Shown: positions 33,227 to 43,201 of the stretch, piece after piece
How positions within the stretch are numbered: position 1 is the first letter of the stretch
Layout: every line of letters starts with the position of its first letter
DNA from: Gemmatimonadales bacterium
Lineage (GTDB): Bacteria; Gemmatimonadota; Gemmatimonadetes; Palauibacterales; Palauibacteraceae
DNA: 64,000 bases
Assembly: GCA_009840115.1 (NCBI GenBank)
Contig: VXOJ01000028.1
Span: 23,698-87,697, forward strand
Direction: 5' to 3'
Notes under the pieces: generated by a model
Database searches by the model: none
What the model was told of the DNA's origin: nothing
The model's input: the letters and a program-made list of their open reading frames with translations, nothing else
Program-made: the position numbers and the translations under genes

Positions 33227-35137
33227 TTAGCCGGGCGGGCGGACGAGAACTCTTCCTTCCGCGGTTCGCCGGGTCACGCCTTCCCGGTCGAGGTATTCGA
33301 GGAGCGGGATCAGGTACTTCCGGGAGAGCCCGAACGTTTCCTTGAACCGCGTGGGAGGGGCCGGCGCGCCATCGGCGAGAAGCTCTCTCGTTCGCGCCTC
33401 CATGTTCTCCAGAGCCCCGACGGCGACATGCAACTCGGGTGTCACCGCCTTCGTCACGCCGGACTCCTGCAGCAGCCGGAGGAGGTCGTCGAGCACGGCG
33501 CGGTCCAGACGCAGCTTCTTCCCCAGTTCCGCGACGAGCGGTGGCTGCAGTCCGGCCGCCTCGATCGTCCCCTCGAGTTGCGCGCGCCCCTCTTCCTCGC
33601 GCGGAGTGAGGCGGGGCGCGTGGTCCGGAAGCGCGAGCCGCGGCCCGTTCTCGAGCAGACGCCGGTCCGCGAGGAGTCGGCGGACGGCGGTCTCCGCCAG
33701 TTCGAGGTCGCAGACGGGCGCCATCGCGGAGCGTACGGCCTCCTTCGACACGCCCGGGGCGCGGCGGTCCGCGGCGTGGAGGCGGACCATGCTTTCCTCC
33801 ACGGCTTCCATCGCCTCGGCCACCGCGTCGGCCGCGAACCAGCGGTCGCCGATGCGCACACAGCCGGCCTCCCCGGCGGCCGTCTCGAGCGTGGGGTCGC
33901 GCCGCCCGAGGAGGATCGGCGATGTCGCGACGGGGAGCCCGCGCAGGCCCCCCAAGGCCACGGCGGCGGCGAGCGCCTCCGCCGGGTCACCGTCGAGAAT
34001 CCGCCGCCAGGCTGCCGTCCGCGCGGGCCAGTCGGGCGGCGGGTTCAGCTCCGCCACGCGGATCCCGCCGATCGTCGTCACCGGCGAGTAGAAACGAAGG
34101 ATGGCCCGATCGCGGGTCCGGGCGAGGAGCGGCGCCTCGAGGGCAAGCACGGCCCAGGCGGTCGCGCCGGGCGCGACGGGCTGGCGATCGGCCGTTTGCA
34201 GTCGGGCCATGACTTCGCGGGTGCCGAGGTAGACCCTCAGACGCTGTCCATGGCGGAGGGGCCGGTCGCGGCTCCCGAGCGCTCGCACCCGGACGCCGAG
34301 ACGCGCGCTCGACCTCCACTCGGACGGGTCCACGAGCACGCTGCCCCGCTCCACCGCGGACGGCGCGACGCCGACGAGCGCAACGGCGCACCGGCGGCCG
34401 GCGGTGACGCGGCTCCGGGGGTCTTCGTGGACCTGGAGTGCGCGCACGCGGGCCGAGTCGCCCCCGGGGAAGACGCGCACGGTGTCGCCCACGCCGACGG
34501 ATCCGCTCCACACCGTGCCGGTCACCACAGTCCCGGTGCCCCGGATCGAGAAGGATCGGTCGACCGGGAGCCGGAAGCGGTCGTCGACGCTGCGCGCGGC
34601 GATCCCCGCCGTCGCCCTGCGGAGCGTGGCCCGCAATGCTTCGATCCCATCGCCTGTCAGGGCGGAGACCGGCACGATCTCCCACGGCGCCCGGACGGGA
34701 TCCTCGCCCAGCAGTTCACGGGTCGTCTCCCTCGCGAGTTCGAGCCAGTCCTCATCCACGCGGTCGCTCTTCGTGAGCGCGACGACCCCCCGCCGGATGT
34801 TCAGAAGACGGGCGATCGCAAGGTGTTCGTGCGTCTGGGGCATCGGCCCCTCGTCCGCCGCCACGACGAGGAGGAGGACATCGATGCCCGTGGCCCCGGC
34901 GAGCATGTTCTTGAGAAAGTCCTCGTGCCCCGGGACGTCCACGATCCCCGTCTCCAGGCCGGGATCGAGGTCGAGCCGCGCGAAGCCCAGGTCTATCGTG
35001 AGCCCCCGCTTCCGCTCCTCCAGCCAGCGGTCCGTCTCGACCCCCGTCAACGCCCGCACGAGAGCCGTCTTGCCGTGATCCACGTGGCCGGCCGTCCCGA
35101 TCACGATCCCGCGCCGATCGCTCGTGCCCCCGTTCAC
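33227..35137 (-). CDS. selB: Selenocysteine-specific elongation factor SelB
   Basis: SelB delivers Sec-tRNA to UGA codons marked by a SECIS hairpin. The 636-aa protein starts with an EF-Tu-like GTPase (G1 GHVDHGKT at 17-24, G3 DVPGH at 67-71, G4 TKSD at 122-125 in place of NKxD). Beta-barrel domains follow, and the C-terminal third holds winged-helix domains that bind the SECIS element. It lies downstream of recO, 29 bases after its coding end. selA and selD are not in the window. Confidence 0.93.
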   Translation of the reverse strand: MNGGTSDRRGIVIGTAGHVDHGKTALVRALTGVETDRWLEERKRGLTIDLGFARLDLDPGLETGIVDVPGHEDFLKNMLAGATGIDVLLLVVAADEGPMPQTHEHLAIARLLNIRRGVVALTKSDRVDEDWLELARETTRELLGEDPVRAPWEIVPVSALTGDGIEALRATLRRATAGIAARSVDDRFRLPVDRSFSIRGTGTVVTGTVWSGSVGVGDTVRVFPGGDSARVRALQVHEDPRSRVTAGRRCAVALVGVAPSAVERGSVLVDPSEWRSSARLGVRVRALGSRDRPLRHGQRLRVYLGTREVMARLQTADRQPVAPGATAWAVLALEAPLLARTRDRAILRFYSPVTTIGGIRVAELNPPPDWPARTAAWRRILDGDPAEALAAAVALGGLRGLPVATSPILLGRRDPTLETAAGEAGCVRIGDRWFAADAVAEAMEAVEESMVRLHAADRRAPGVSKEAVRSAMAPVCDLELAETAVRRLLADRRLLENGPRLALPDHAPRLTPREEEGRAQLEGTIEAAGLQPPLVAELGKKLRLDRAVLDDLLRLLQESGVTKAVTPELHVAVGALENMEARTRELLADGAPAPPTRFKETFGLSRKYLIPLLEYLDREGVTRRTAEGRVLVRPPG

Positions 35138-35166
35138 CGTGGGCTCACCGGTCGTTCACGGGTCCC

Positions 35167-35898
35167 TCAGTCCAGCCGACTCAGAAAAGGCAGAGACTTC
35201 AACTGTGCGCCCTCCGCCACGTGGTGCCGGATGAACTCGGCCAGCCAGCGGCCCTGGCGGCCGTTGGCGCGGTTCCGTTCCGCCTGCCCGCCGGACACGA
35301 GGATCCGCAGGGCATCCAGCTCTCCCGGGTCGAGTTGGGGCCCGATCGGACCGCAGGAGCCGCAGCGAAGTCCGCCGGCCTCGAAGTCGAAGCGCGCGCC
35401 CGCGGCCCCGATGGGACTCCGGCAGCCGACGCAACGTTCGATCTCCGGGCGGAACCCCAGCGCGTTCACCACACCCCAGACGAACTCCAGCCCGCCGGCC
35501 GACGCCCCTTCCCGGACCCGGCCGTGGAGCCCGTCGAGGCCCTCCGTCAGGGTCCGGTACAGCTCCGCATCGCTGTGCTCCGGGGCGAGGCGCATCACCA
35601 GCTCGCAGAGGACGGATGCGATCGTGAAGAGTTCGATCGAACGGTCGAGCCCCCGCCGGTCACGGAGGAGTTCGAAGTTGGAGAGGGTATGCAGGTCGCG
35701 TCCCTCCCGGCTGTAGAATGTCGCCTCCCCTTCCACGAAGGGTTCGAGCAGGCCGCCGAAGCGGCTGCGGGGGCGCAGCGCCCCCCGGGCGAGCGCGGAG
35801 CAGGGGCCGAGTTCCCACGTCATCAGGCGCAGGATCTTGCTGGTTTCGCTGTACCGGTACGTTTGGAGGACCACCGCACGGGTCGTCACGAGTCCCAC
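35167..35898 (-). CDS. recO: DNA repair protein RecO
   Basis: This 243-aa protein matches RecO: an N-terminal OB fold (TTRAVVLQTYRYSETSKIL), a helical body, and a zinc site formed by CVGC and CGSC. RecO helps load RecA on SSB-covered DNA and anneals complementary strands. It is probably co-transcribed with selB, which starts 29 bases downstream. Confidence 0.9.
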   Translation of the reverse strand: MGLVTTRAVVLQTYRYSETSKILRLMTWELGPCSALARGALRPRSRFGGLLEPFVEGEATFYSREGRDLHTLSNFELLRDRRGLDRSIELFTIASVLCELVMRLAPEHSDAELYRTLTEGLDGLHGRVREGASAGGLEFVWGVVNALGFRPEIERCVGCRSPIGAAGARFDFEAGGLRCGSCGPIGPQLDPGELDALRILVSGGQAERNRANGRQGRWLAEFIRHHVAEGAQLKSLPFLSRLD

Positions 35899-35966
35899 TC
35901 GGCCCCCCTAATGTCCCCTCGAGCAGCCGCGGTATCTCCGGGACACGGCACCAGCCCCGGGCGCGG

Positions 35967-37100
35967 TCAGCTGGGACGAAGCAGGATATCGGTCGTTCCC
36001 GCCCCGATCGGCGCCTCGTCGATGAACTCGCCCTCGGCCGAGAGGAGAACGAGGCGTCCCTGGCCCGCGGCCACGTAGGTGGCGCAGAGGATCTGGCCGT
36101 CAAGAAATCCGGCCGCGACCCGGCAGTTGAGGTTCGAGCCGTCCCGGTCGCGCGGCTGGATCGGGTTTTCCGGCCCGTTCATCCAATCCCGAACCGCAAA
36201 GCTGAACCTGAGCACGTCCGTTTCCGTCGCCCCGATGCCCTTCGTGCGCACGACATAGACGAGCCCGTCGCGCCCGGCTTCCATGGAGATGCCGCTCCCC
36301 CCAAGGGGGTTCACGTCCTGCACGGTCCGCGCCGACATGTCGATCTCGACGAGATTCCCCTCCCCCACCGCGGCGGAGGTCACCGGATCGACTGCCCCGC
36401 CCGCCAGCAGGAGCATTTGGTCCTCGAGCACGATGGCCTCGTTGACTCCGACCGTGCCTTCCGGAAGCCTCAACTCGTCGAAATAGCTGCCGCTGATGAA
36501 CTCGTGAAGGACAATGCGGGGGGGGCCGAGGGGCTCTCGTCCGCCGTCCTCGTCGTCGAGGTTGCCATCGGCGGAGACGAGGAACTGCCCCGCCGGAATC
36601 ACCCTCTCCACGAAGGTGCCCACCGCCTCGACGGCGATCTGCGCCATCGGAGTGCCCGGGAAAGCCACGTACACCGCGTCCTGCGCCCGGGCGGGGATGA
36701 GGGCGCCCACCGTACCGCCCGCATCGAAGATCACGGTGGGTTTACCGGGGTCCACGATCGCGTTGTTCGGAAAAACGGCCGTCGTCCGTTCGTCGGTGGA
36801 GAAGGACCCGAAGACGACCTTGCTCCCCTCTGGAGCGTCCCACGCCGTCACCCAGAGATCCTGAATGAAATCCGCCGTCCGGCCCCTGAACCCCGCCTCC
36901 AACTGAATGTCACGCCCGAAGGGGACGATCCGGCCATCGATCCGGTTGAACTGCTGCAAGGTCCCGGAGATGGAGTTGAGAACGGCGAATTCCGAGCGGT
37001 CGGGAGTTGCGACGCCCGGGTCATCCGGCCCCGTCCCGTTCGAACCGCCGCACGCGGCGAGGACCGCCAGCGCCCCAATCCGTATCCAGCTACGTCTCAT
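35967..37100 (-). CDS. Lipoprotein with probable beta-propeller fold
   Basis: A lipoprotein signal (LAVLAAC) opens this 377-aa extracytoplasmic protein. Recurring segments of about 45-60 residues (for example LNSISGTLQQFNR, VEIDMSARTVQDV and VLLSAEGEFI) suggest a beta-propeller made of YVTN/NHL-like blades. ATG 37100 has a GAGGAG site upstream. No partner or substrate can be named. It lies between recO and a BFN-domain gene, about 70 bases from recO. Confidence 0.6.
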   Translation of the reverse strand: MRRSWIRIGALAVLAACGGSNGTGPDDPGVATPDRSEFAVLNSISGTLQQFNRIDGRIVPFGRDIQLEAGFRGRTADFIQDLWVTAWDAPEGSKVVFGSFSTDERTTAVFPNNAIVDPGKPTVIFDAGGTVGALIPARAQDAVYVAFPGTPMAQIAVEAVGTFVERVIPAGQFLVSADGNLDDEDGGREPLGPPRIVLHEFISGSYFDELRLPEGTVGVNEAIVLEDQMLLLAGGAVDPVTSAAVGEGNLVEIDMSARTVQDVNPLGGSGISMEAGRDGLVYVVRTKGIGATETDVLRFSFAVRDWMNGPENPIQPRDRDGSNLNCRVAAGFLDGQILCATYVAAGQGRLVLLSAEGEFIDEAPIGAGTTDILLRPS

Positions 37101-37334
37101 GATCCGCTCCTCTGATGCCCAACCCTGTGCGGCCCGCAACCGGTCGCCGACCGGGAGCCGTCGCCGCCCCGGCGGTTGGGTCCTTCCCGGCAAGGTCCGC
37201 TCGCGGGTGGTGAACGGCAAGCGGACGCCGCCCTGCCCGTTCCGGTCCGGCGAGCTTCCGCCAGAATAACGTTTAGAGGGCCCGCATCGGCGACGACGCG
37301 CCCCCCGGAGGCCGCGGGGTCTTGCCACGGACCG
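37101..37334. other. Noncoding gap between lipoprotein and BFN-domain genes
   Basis: About 234 bases without a gene that I can support. It must contain the lipoprotein promoter and the end of the BFN-gene transcript. I could not identify clear hexamers or a T-tract hairpin. Confidence 0.4.
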
Positions 37335-37874
37335 CTAGGGCTCGAAGCGGCCGAAGTCCTCGGGGTCCAGCCCCTTGAGGTAGTCGCTCAGCGGCTCCTC
37401 GGGGGCCCGGGATGGCCCGGTCCCGGAAGGCGGCGCTTCCCCCTCGGCCACTCCGGTCTCGTCGATCTCGAACGCGCTCGCTTCGAGGAGGCTCTCCGCC
37501 GCATGAATCGGGACGCCGGCTCGAAGCGCCAGCGCGATGCTGTCGCTGGGACGGGCGTCGATGGAGATGAACTCGTCCTCTCGGCGGAACACGAGCGACG
37601 CGTAGTACGTGTTGTCGACGACCTTCGTGATGAGTACGCGTACGAAGGTGCTGTCGAGCCCGCGCACCACGGCGTTGAAGAGATCGTGCGTGAGGGGCCG
37701 CGTGAACTGGACTCCGGCGAGTTCCATCGCGATGGCCGAGGCCTCGCCGGGTCCGATCCAGATCGGGAGGAAACGCTCGCCGTCCTTCTCTCTGAGAATG
37801 ACGACGGGAGCGCCCGTCGTCTTGTCGAGTCCGAGGCTGGCCACGGCGACCTCCCGCATCCCGGACTCCGTCAT
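37335..37874 (-). CDS. Bifunctional nuclease (BFN/DUF151) domain protein
   Basis: This 179-aa protein has the BFN/DUF151 core: VVILREKDGERFLPIWIGPGEA, then LTHDLF and RPSDSIALALRAGVPI. The domain was named for nuclease activity in a plant relative, and bacterial functions are poorly defined. A disordered Pro-rich segment precedes a short conserved C-terminus (LSDYLKGLDPEDFGRFEP). ATG 37874 is preferred, with an AAAGGG site upstream. It lies 36 bases downstream of metK. Confidence 0.85.
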   Translation of the reverse strand: MTESGMREVAVASLGLDKTTGAPVVILREKDGERFLPIWIGPGEASAIAMELAGVQFTRPLTHDLFNAVVRGLDSTFVRVLITKVVDNTYYASLVFRREDEFISIDARPSDSIALALRAGVPIHAAESLLEASAFEIDETGVAEGEAPPSGTGPSRAPEEPLSDYLKGLDPEDFGRFEP

Positions 37875-37910
37875 CCCGGCCCTTTCCCGGCCCCGCCCCA
37901 ACGTCGACTG

Positions 37911-39053
37911 CTAGCCGGCGAGGGCATCGGTCCGATCGGTTCTCTCCCACGTGAACGCGTCGCCTTCGGGCTCGCGGCCGAAATGCCCGTAGGCGGCGGT
38001 CCGGCGGTAGATCGGTTTCCGGAGGCCCAGCCGCTCGATGATCGCTCGCGGCCGAAGGTCGAAGACCTCCGTCACCCGGCGGGCGAGTTCGTCGTCGGGC
38101 CGACGCCCGGTGCCGAAGGTGTCGACCATCACGCTGACCGGCTCGTCGACCCCGATCGCGTAGGCAAGCTGGACTTCGGCGCGCCGCGCGAGTGCCGCCG
38201 CGACGAGGTTCTTGGCGATCCAGCGGGCCGCATACGCCGCCGAGCGGTCGACCTTCGACGGGTCCTTTCCCGAAAAGGCGCCGCCCCCGTGTCGGCCCAC
38301 GCCCCCGTACGTGTCCACGATGATCTTCCGCCCGGTGAGGCCTGCGTCGCCCTGCGGTCCGCCGATCTCGAAACGACCCGTCGGGTTGATGTGGCACTGC
38401 GCCCGGCCTTCATCATAGAGCTCGTCCGGCAACACAGGCCCGATGACTTCTTCCCTGATCGCCGCTTCGATCTCATCCTGCGCGATGTCGCCGTCGTGCT
38501 GGGCCGAGACGACCACTGTGGTGATCCGGGCCGGTTCGCCGTCCCGGTATTCCACCGATACCTGCGCCTTTCCGTCCGGCCGCAGCCAGGCGATGCCTCC
38601 GGCGCGCCGCACGTCGGCCAGGCGCTTCACCAGCGCGTGCGCCAGCATGATGGGGAGCGGCATCAGCTCCGGCGTCTCGTCGGTCGCGTATCCGAACATC
38701 ATCCCCTGATCTCCGGCGCCACCGACATCCACGCCCTGGGCGATGTCGGCCGACTGCTCGTCGACCGCGGTAAGCACGCTGCACGTGTCCCACCGGATTC
38801 CGTGCTCGGCGCGCGTATAGCCGATGTCGCGCAGCACTTCCCGGGCAATGGCCGCGATGTCGATCCCGGCGTCCGTGGTGATCTCGCCGGTCACGAGGAC
38901 GAGGCCCGTCGTCACGAGCGTCTCGCATGCGACCCGACCCCGGTCATCCTCCGCGAGGATGCCGTCGAGGACGGCGTCCGAGATCTGGTCCGCGATCTTG
39001 TCGGGGTGTCCCTCCGTCACGGATTCCGAGGAAAACGGTTGTATCCCCTTCAC
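37911..39053 (-). CDS. metK: S-adenosylmethionine synthetase
   Basis: MetK makes SAM from methionine and ATP. The 380-aa length is normal. Diagnostic motifs are GHPDKIADQ near the start, [12 protein letters not shown], and [16 protein letters not shown], which binds ATP phosphates. GTG 39053 is chosen because GGAGA lies about 9 bases upstream. I looked for a SAM riboswitch in the ~107 bases upstream and recognised none, only a GC-rich hairpin. Confidence 0.96.
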   Translation of the reverse strand: MKGIQPFSSESVTEGHPDKIADQISDAVLDGILAEDDRGRVACETLVTTGLVLVTGEITTDAGIDIAAIAREVLRDIGYTRAEHGIRWDTCSVLTAVDEQSADIAQGVDVGGAGDQGMMFGYATDETPELMPLPIMLAHALVKRLADVRRAGGIAWLRPDGKAQVSVEYRDGEPARITTVVVSAQHDGDIAQDEIEAAIREEVIGPVLPDELYDEGRAQCHINPTGRFEIGGPQGDAGLTGRKIIVDTYGGVGRHGGGAFSGKDPSKVDRSAAYAARWIAKNLVAAALARRAEVQLAYAIGVDEPVSVMVDTFGTGRRPDDELARRVTEVFDLRPRAIIERLGLRKPIYRRTAAYGHFGREPEGDAFTWERTDRTDALAG

Positions 39054-39159
39054 GAGGCTGGTTCTCCCACTTGGAGGTTCGCGGCGGAGCGCCGCAGGAG
39101 GCGTAGCGGCCAAGATAGTGGCCGCCCGGCCGGGTGGAGGCAACGTCGCCGCCGCGGGA

Positions 39160-40908
39160 TCAGGAGATGTACAGCGGCGACGGCTCCACCGGAATCGCGT
39201 CCTCCAGCCGCGCGAGGAGCTCCCCGGGCATCCCGGAGAGGGAACCATCGCGGCCGACGCGGCTCCAGAGTTCCGACAGCTTCGCCACGGACAGGAGTCC
39301 CACGAGTTCCCTCACTTCGGGGATCGACGCGGGCGCGAGACTGAAATCCCGATAGCCGAGGCCGAGCAGGAGGGCGAGCCCCACCGGTTCGGCGGCGAGA
39401 TCTCCGCAAACGCCGATGTCGAGGTCCAGGGCGCTGGCCGTGTTGAAGATCCGCTCGTAGCTGCGGATGAGCGCCGGGTGCATGGGGTTCGAGAGATGCT
39501 GGAGCCGGGCGTTGCCGCGGTCCACGGCCAGGGAGTACTGCGTCAGGTCGTTCGTGCCGAGACTGATGAAGTCGAGGTGCCGCCCCACGAGATCGAGCGT
39601 ATCCGCCAGCGCCGGCGTCTCCACCATCACGCCGAAGGAGACGGGTTCCGTCTGACCCAGCTCGCGGCCGACCTCCGCGACGATTTCCTTCGTGCGCAGG
39701 ATCTCGGTCTCGCAGATGACGAAGGGGACGAGGATCCGCATGCGGGCCTCCGGTCCGCCGGCCCGGATCGCGGCGCGCAACTGGTTGCGGAAGAGCTGCG
39801 GCCGGTCCAGGCAGACGCGGATGGCGCGCCAGCCCAGGTAGGGGTTCTCCTCCGGAGGAAGGTCGAGAAAGAGCGGGAACTTGTCGCCGCCGATATCGAA
39901 CGTCCGGAGCGTCACGGGCTGGTCCGGGAACCCCTCCACAACCTCGCGATAGGCTTCGTACTGCTCCTCCTCGCTTGGAATCACCCTCCGTCCGATGACG
40001 AGGAATTCGGACCGGAAGAGTCCGACCCCCTCGGCGCCCACACGCCGGGCCGCCGGCACATCGTGCGGCTGGTCGATGTTCGCGCGAAGGTGGACCCGGA
40101 CCCCGTCCGCCGTCCGCAGAGGCGCGGGTTCGCGCGTGAGGTCGGCGGCGGGACGGACAGACAGGCGGCGGACCATCTGCAGGTGTGCCGCCTTCTCCAC
40201 CTCCGTGGGCTCGAGCAGGATGCGACCGTTGCCCCCGTCGAGGAGGACGGTGGTTCCGTCTTCGATCCTCGCGAGGTCGGCGCCGAGTCCGACGACCGCC
40301 GGAATGCCCAGCGAGCGGGCGACCAGCGTGCTGTGCGAGGTCCGGGACCCGGATCCGCTCGCCACGCCGAGCACGAGTTCCGGGTCGAGGCCCACCGCGA
40401 AGCTCGGCGTAAGGTCGTCAACGGCGATGAGCCCGGGCTCCTTCGGAAGAGCGAGCGGATCTTCCTCGCGCCCGGTGAGCCGCGCGAGAACCCGAGACCG
40501 GATGTCCCGCAGGTCGGCCAGCCGGTCGACGACCATGAAGTGCCCCGCATCGATGATCGCCGTCCGGAGTTCGGTCAGGCGCCAGTCGAAGGCGCGCTCC
40601 GCGGAGAGAAAGTTCTCCCGGATGTAGCGGATCGTGCCCGCGACGAGGTCCGGATCCGACAGGATGAGGATCTGCGGGTCGAAAATGTTCGCTTCCACTT
40701 CGCCCAGCGAGCGCGCCGCCTGCTCGCGCGTGTCCCGGACGCGGTCGGCGGCCCAGGCCAGCGCCTCCTCGAAACGCGCGACCTCGCGATCGACGACGTC
40801 GGACGCGATCGTCCGGTGCTCCGGCCGCCACTCGTGCCGCTCGATCCGCCGCACCTCGCCGAGCGCACGCCCCGGCGCGGCCCCGATCCCGTGAATGACC
40901 TCGCTCAC
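39160..40908 (-). CDS. ptsI: PTS enzyme I (phosphoenolpyruvate-protein phosphotransferase)
   Basis: EI takes phosphate from PEP and passes it to HPr. The 582-aa protein has an N-terminal HPr-binding domain, the active His in [18 protein letters not shown] (H192) and a PEP-binding C-terminal barrel with [25 protein letters not shown] and the catalytic Cys in [13 protein letters not shown] 40908 overlaps the HPr stop by 4 bases. It closes the PTS operon that starts with hpf and hprK. Confidence 0.95.
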   Translation of the reverse strand: MSEVIHGIGAAPGRALGEVRRIERHEWRPEHRTIASDVVDREVARFEEALAWAADRVRDTREQAARSLGEVEANIFDPQILILSDPDLVAGTIRYIRENFLSAERAFDWRLTELRTAIIDAGHFMVVDRLADLRDIRSRVLARLTGREEDPLALPKEPGLIAVDDLTPSFAVGLDPELVLGVASGSGSRTSHSTLVARSLGIPAVVGLGADLARIEDGTTVLLDGGNGRILLEPTEVEKAAHLQMVRRLSVRPAADLTREPAPLRTADGVRVHLRANIDQPHDVPAARRVGAEGVGLFRSEFLVIGRRVIPSEEEQYEAYREVVEGFPDQPVTLRTFDIGGDKFPLFLDLPPEENPYLGWRAIRVCLDRPQLFRNQLRAAIRAGGPEARMRILVPFVICETEILRTKEIVAEVGRELGQTEPVSFGVMVETPALADTLDLVGRHLDFISLGTNDLTQYSLAVDRGNARLQHLSNPMHPALIRSYERIFNTASALDLDIGVCGDLAAEPVGLALLLGLGYRDFSLAPASIPEVRELVGLLSVAKLSELWSRVGRDGSLSGMPGELLARLEDAIPVEPSPLYIS

Positions 40909-41213
40909 GCCGGCCCGTCCGCGTCCATGTCCGGCGCGAGTTCCTCGCTGAACCCGGACAGCACGAGTTCGGTGAGCGAATCGACGGCGTTCTCCGCGTC
41001 GGACCCCGTGGCCCGGATACGGATGGAGGCGCCGGCCTCGGCCGCGAGCATCATCACGCCCATGATGCTCTTCCCGTTCACCTCCAGCTCATCCTTTTCG
41101 ACCCACACCTCGGCCCGGAACCGGCTCGCAAGCTTAACGAACTCGGCGGCCGGGCGGGCGTGCAGCCCCAGCCGGTTCCGAATACGTACCGCTGCTTCGT
41201 GTCGAGTCGTCAC
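40905..41213 (-). CDS. ptsH: Phosphocarrier protein HPr
   Basis: This 102-aa HPr has the phosphorylated His in LGLHARPAAEFV (H18) and a regulatory Ser in NGKSIMGVM (S49, equivalent of Ser46), the target of HprK. Both sites present implies both PTS phosphotransfer and HprK control. GTG 41213 is the first start. A C-terminal acidic extension of about 12 residues is unusual. It lies about 80 bases downstream of the IID gene. Confidence 0.94.
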   Translation of the reverse strand: MTTRHEAAVRIRNRLGLHARPAAEFVKLASRFRAEVWVEKDELEVNGKSIMGVMMLAAEAGASIRIRATGSDAENAVDSLTELVLSGFSEELAPDMDADGPA

Positions 41214-41292
41214 AGGGGCCTTCCGCTCCGGTCGAGCGAACGATCGGCGTCGGGCCGCGCTTCGCGGCAGGCCGCACGGCCTGTCGGAACGC

Positions 41293-42021
41293 TCACAGGA
41301 GCCACACCGCGCACGCGGCAAGGAGGCTCGCCATGGCGACCGCCGAGATGTGTCGGGGGACAAGATAACCCATCAGCGCCACGATGACTGCACTGCCGTC
41401 CCGCCAGGGGACGTGGCCGGCTCCCGGAAGCTGGCCGATGAGCAGCGCGGCGAGAACGCCGATGAGCACCTGGTTCGCGGACACGAGCGATCTCTCCAGC
41501 CGGCGCAGAGGCGCGCGCTTCAACGCGGAGGCCACGGACCGGCCCGATCTCCAGCCGCAGCGCAGTCCCCAGATGCGGAGGGCGACGTGTCCGGCATTGT
41601 ACAGGACGAGGAACGCGCCGGCCGCAACCCCGGCGTCGAGTCCAAGCACGAAGCCGATGGCCGCGGCGGACGTGCAGAAGGGCCGCCACCCGGCCCACGC
41701 GACCCCGTCGCCCAGCGCACCGAGGGGAGCCCGGAGGGCGGAACGGAAGCGCGACAGCGTGTCGGGGTCATCTCCTTCGAATTCGAGGCGCGCGAGGGCC
41801 CCGATCGCGACGGGGGCCAGGTACGGATGCGCGTTGAAGGCGCGCGAATGGCGCTGCACGGCCCGCCGGAACGCGGCGGGATCGCCCGCGTGGATGCGCG
41901 CCAGCAGCGGCGCAAGCGCGTGCGCCAGCCCGGGCCCCGTCATCGTATGGTCGTTCCATGAGCCCTGGATGGAAAAACTGCGCAGGATCGCGCGCGCGAA
42001 ATCCCTCCGGCGCGGCCTCAC
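41293..42021 (-). CDS. PTS mannose/fructose/sorbose family IID component
   Basis: The 242-aa protein starts with FARAILRSFSIQGSWN, the signature of the mannose-family IID subunit, and has a predicted C-terminal helix. GTG 42021 overlaps the IIC stop by 4 bases. With IIC it forms the membrane channel of a mannose-type PTS. The N-terminal segment shows normal length, though the family usually has a slightly longer C-terminal cytoplasmic tail. Confidence 0.86.
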   Translation of the reverse strand: MRPRRRDFARAILRSFSIQGSWNDHTMTGPGLAHALAPLLARIHAGDPAAFRRAVQRHSRAFNAHPYLAPVAIGALARLEFEGDDPDTLSRFRSALRAPLGALGDGVAWAGWRPFCTSAAAIGFVLGLDAGVAAGAFLVLYNAGHVALRIWGLRCGWRSGRSVASALKRAPLRRLERSLVSANQVLIGVLAALLIGQLPGAGHVPWRDGSAVIVALMGYLVPRHISAVAMASLLAACAVWLL

Positions 42022-42716
42022 GAGAGCACCCGGGCGAGAACGGTTCCCAGGACCAGTCCCGCGGCCAGCGCGGGCCAGCGGCGGGCTCGCGCACCCAGCC
42101 CGCGAGCCGCGACGCCCGCGGCTCCGGCGAGTCCGAGCCCGGCGACGACGGGCCACCAGGCGGCGGCCGGAGCGCCGGGGGGCTGCGTCGAGAGCAGGCG
42201 CACGAACAGCACGGACGGCACGAGCAGCGCGGCGACGAGGAGTCCGGCGCGCAACCCGTCCAGGGCCAGCGCCAGCCTGTGGCGTCGCGCGAGAGCGGCG
42301 GCCCCCCCGCGAAAGCCCTCGGGCCGCGAGACGAGCCCCGGCGTCACGCGCCGGAGGAGCGTCACGGAGTACGCGCCCGTCCACCCGACCGCCCACCCGA
42401 CCGCGACCGCGGCGACGACTCCGGCCGGGGCGCCCCCGCCGGCGACCGCGTACGCCGCCCCCGCCGTGAAGGCGGCGGGCCCGGTCTCCGGGTGCCGCGC
42501 GCCGCCGAAGGGGGGATGGCGCGACAGGACGAGTTCCAGCCAGGCTCCGACGAGGCAGCCCGCGGCCGGCGCCCCGAAGAGCACGCCTCCCAGGGTGCCC
42601 GCCACGATGGGCCGCGACCACATGGCCTGCGGCCAGGACACCTGGTCCAGACCGATGACCGCCCCGAGCAGGCAGGCCAGCGCCCAGTCGCCGGCCGTAA
42701 GCTCGACGCCGATCAT
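42018..42716 (-). CDS. PTS mannose/fructose/sorbose family IIC component
   Basis: This 232-aa polytopic protein has about seven helices, and GLDQVSWPQAMWSRPIVAG near the start matches mannose-family IIC proteins. Ala/Gly content is very high, which is typical of the GC-rich genome. ATG 42716 overlaps the IIB stop. The transported sugar is unknown, and in some diderms such IIC/IID pairs are thought to be regulatory. Confidence 0.84.
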   Translation of the reverse strand: MIGVELTAGDWALACLLGAVIGLDQVSWPQAMWSRPIVAGTLGGVLFGAPAAGCLVGAWLELVLSRHPPFGGARHPETGPAAFTAGAAYAVAGGGAPAGVVAAVAVGWAVGWTGAYSVTLLRRVTPGLVSRPEGFRGGAAALARRHRLALALDGLRAGLLVAALLVPSVLFVRLLSTQPPGAPAAAWWPVVAGLGLAGAAGVAARGLGARARRWPALAAGLVLGTVLARVLS

Positions 42717-43192
42717 CGGAGCTTCCGGGCGTCGAGACGGACCTCGGATGCGGTGGGGAGGTTCCGCGCGCTCACGGAAGCGTGCTCACCGATCAGGAGC
42801 AGGTCCTCCACCTCCTCCGGAGAAAGGTGCACATAGTCGAGGATCTTCTTCCGTCCTCCCGCGGGGTACACGCCTCCCACGTTCACGGCCCTCCCGTCGA
42901 GGCACCCGTGCTCAGCCAGCGCCCGCATCGTCGCCGTATCCCGCGTCAGGAGCGCGCCGCGCTCCGCCCGCGCGCTCAGTTCGCCGAAGCTCCGCGCCGC
43001 CTCGTCCACCCCCAGGAACTCGGCGCTCTCCTCGTCGGCGAGCGCGCTGGCCCAGAGTTCCTGCTCCCATTCACTGGAGGCGAGGGCGTCATCGACGACG
43101 ACGTAGAAATCGAGGTCCAGCGGACGCCCCCAGCCCACGAGCACCTGGCCGTGGATCAGACGCTCATCGATCCGCAGGAGTTCGAGCGGCAC
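42713..43192 (-). CDS. PTS mannose/fructose/sorbose family IIB component
   Basis: This 159-aa protein matches the mannose-family IIB domain, with its phosphorylated His in RIDERLIHGQVLVGW (H14). It takes phosphate from the IIA protein encoded upstream and hands it to the sugar in the IIC/IID channel. It follows IIA after a 9-base gap and overlaps IIC by 4 bases. Confidence 0.9.
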   Translation of the reverse strand: MPLELLRIDERLIHGQVLVGWGRPLDLDFYVVVDDALASSEWEQELWASALADEESAEFLGVDEAARSFGELSARAERGALLTRDTATMRALAEHGCLDGRAVNVGGVYPAGGRKKILDYVHLSPEEVEDLLLIGEHASVSARNLPTASEVRLDARKLR

Positions 43193-43201
43193 GAGTCCGG
43201 C

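Noticed and set aside
39054..39159. SAM riboswitch upstream of metK
   Set aside because: I saw a GC-rich hairpin but none of the conserved SAM-riboswitch cores, so no call is made.
38824..41961. A 1045-codon open frame on the plus strand
   Set aside because: It lies opposite metK, ptsI, HPr and IID, all of which have clear family motifs, so it is a GC-rich shadow frame.
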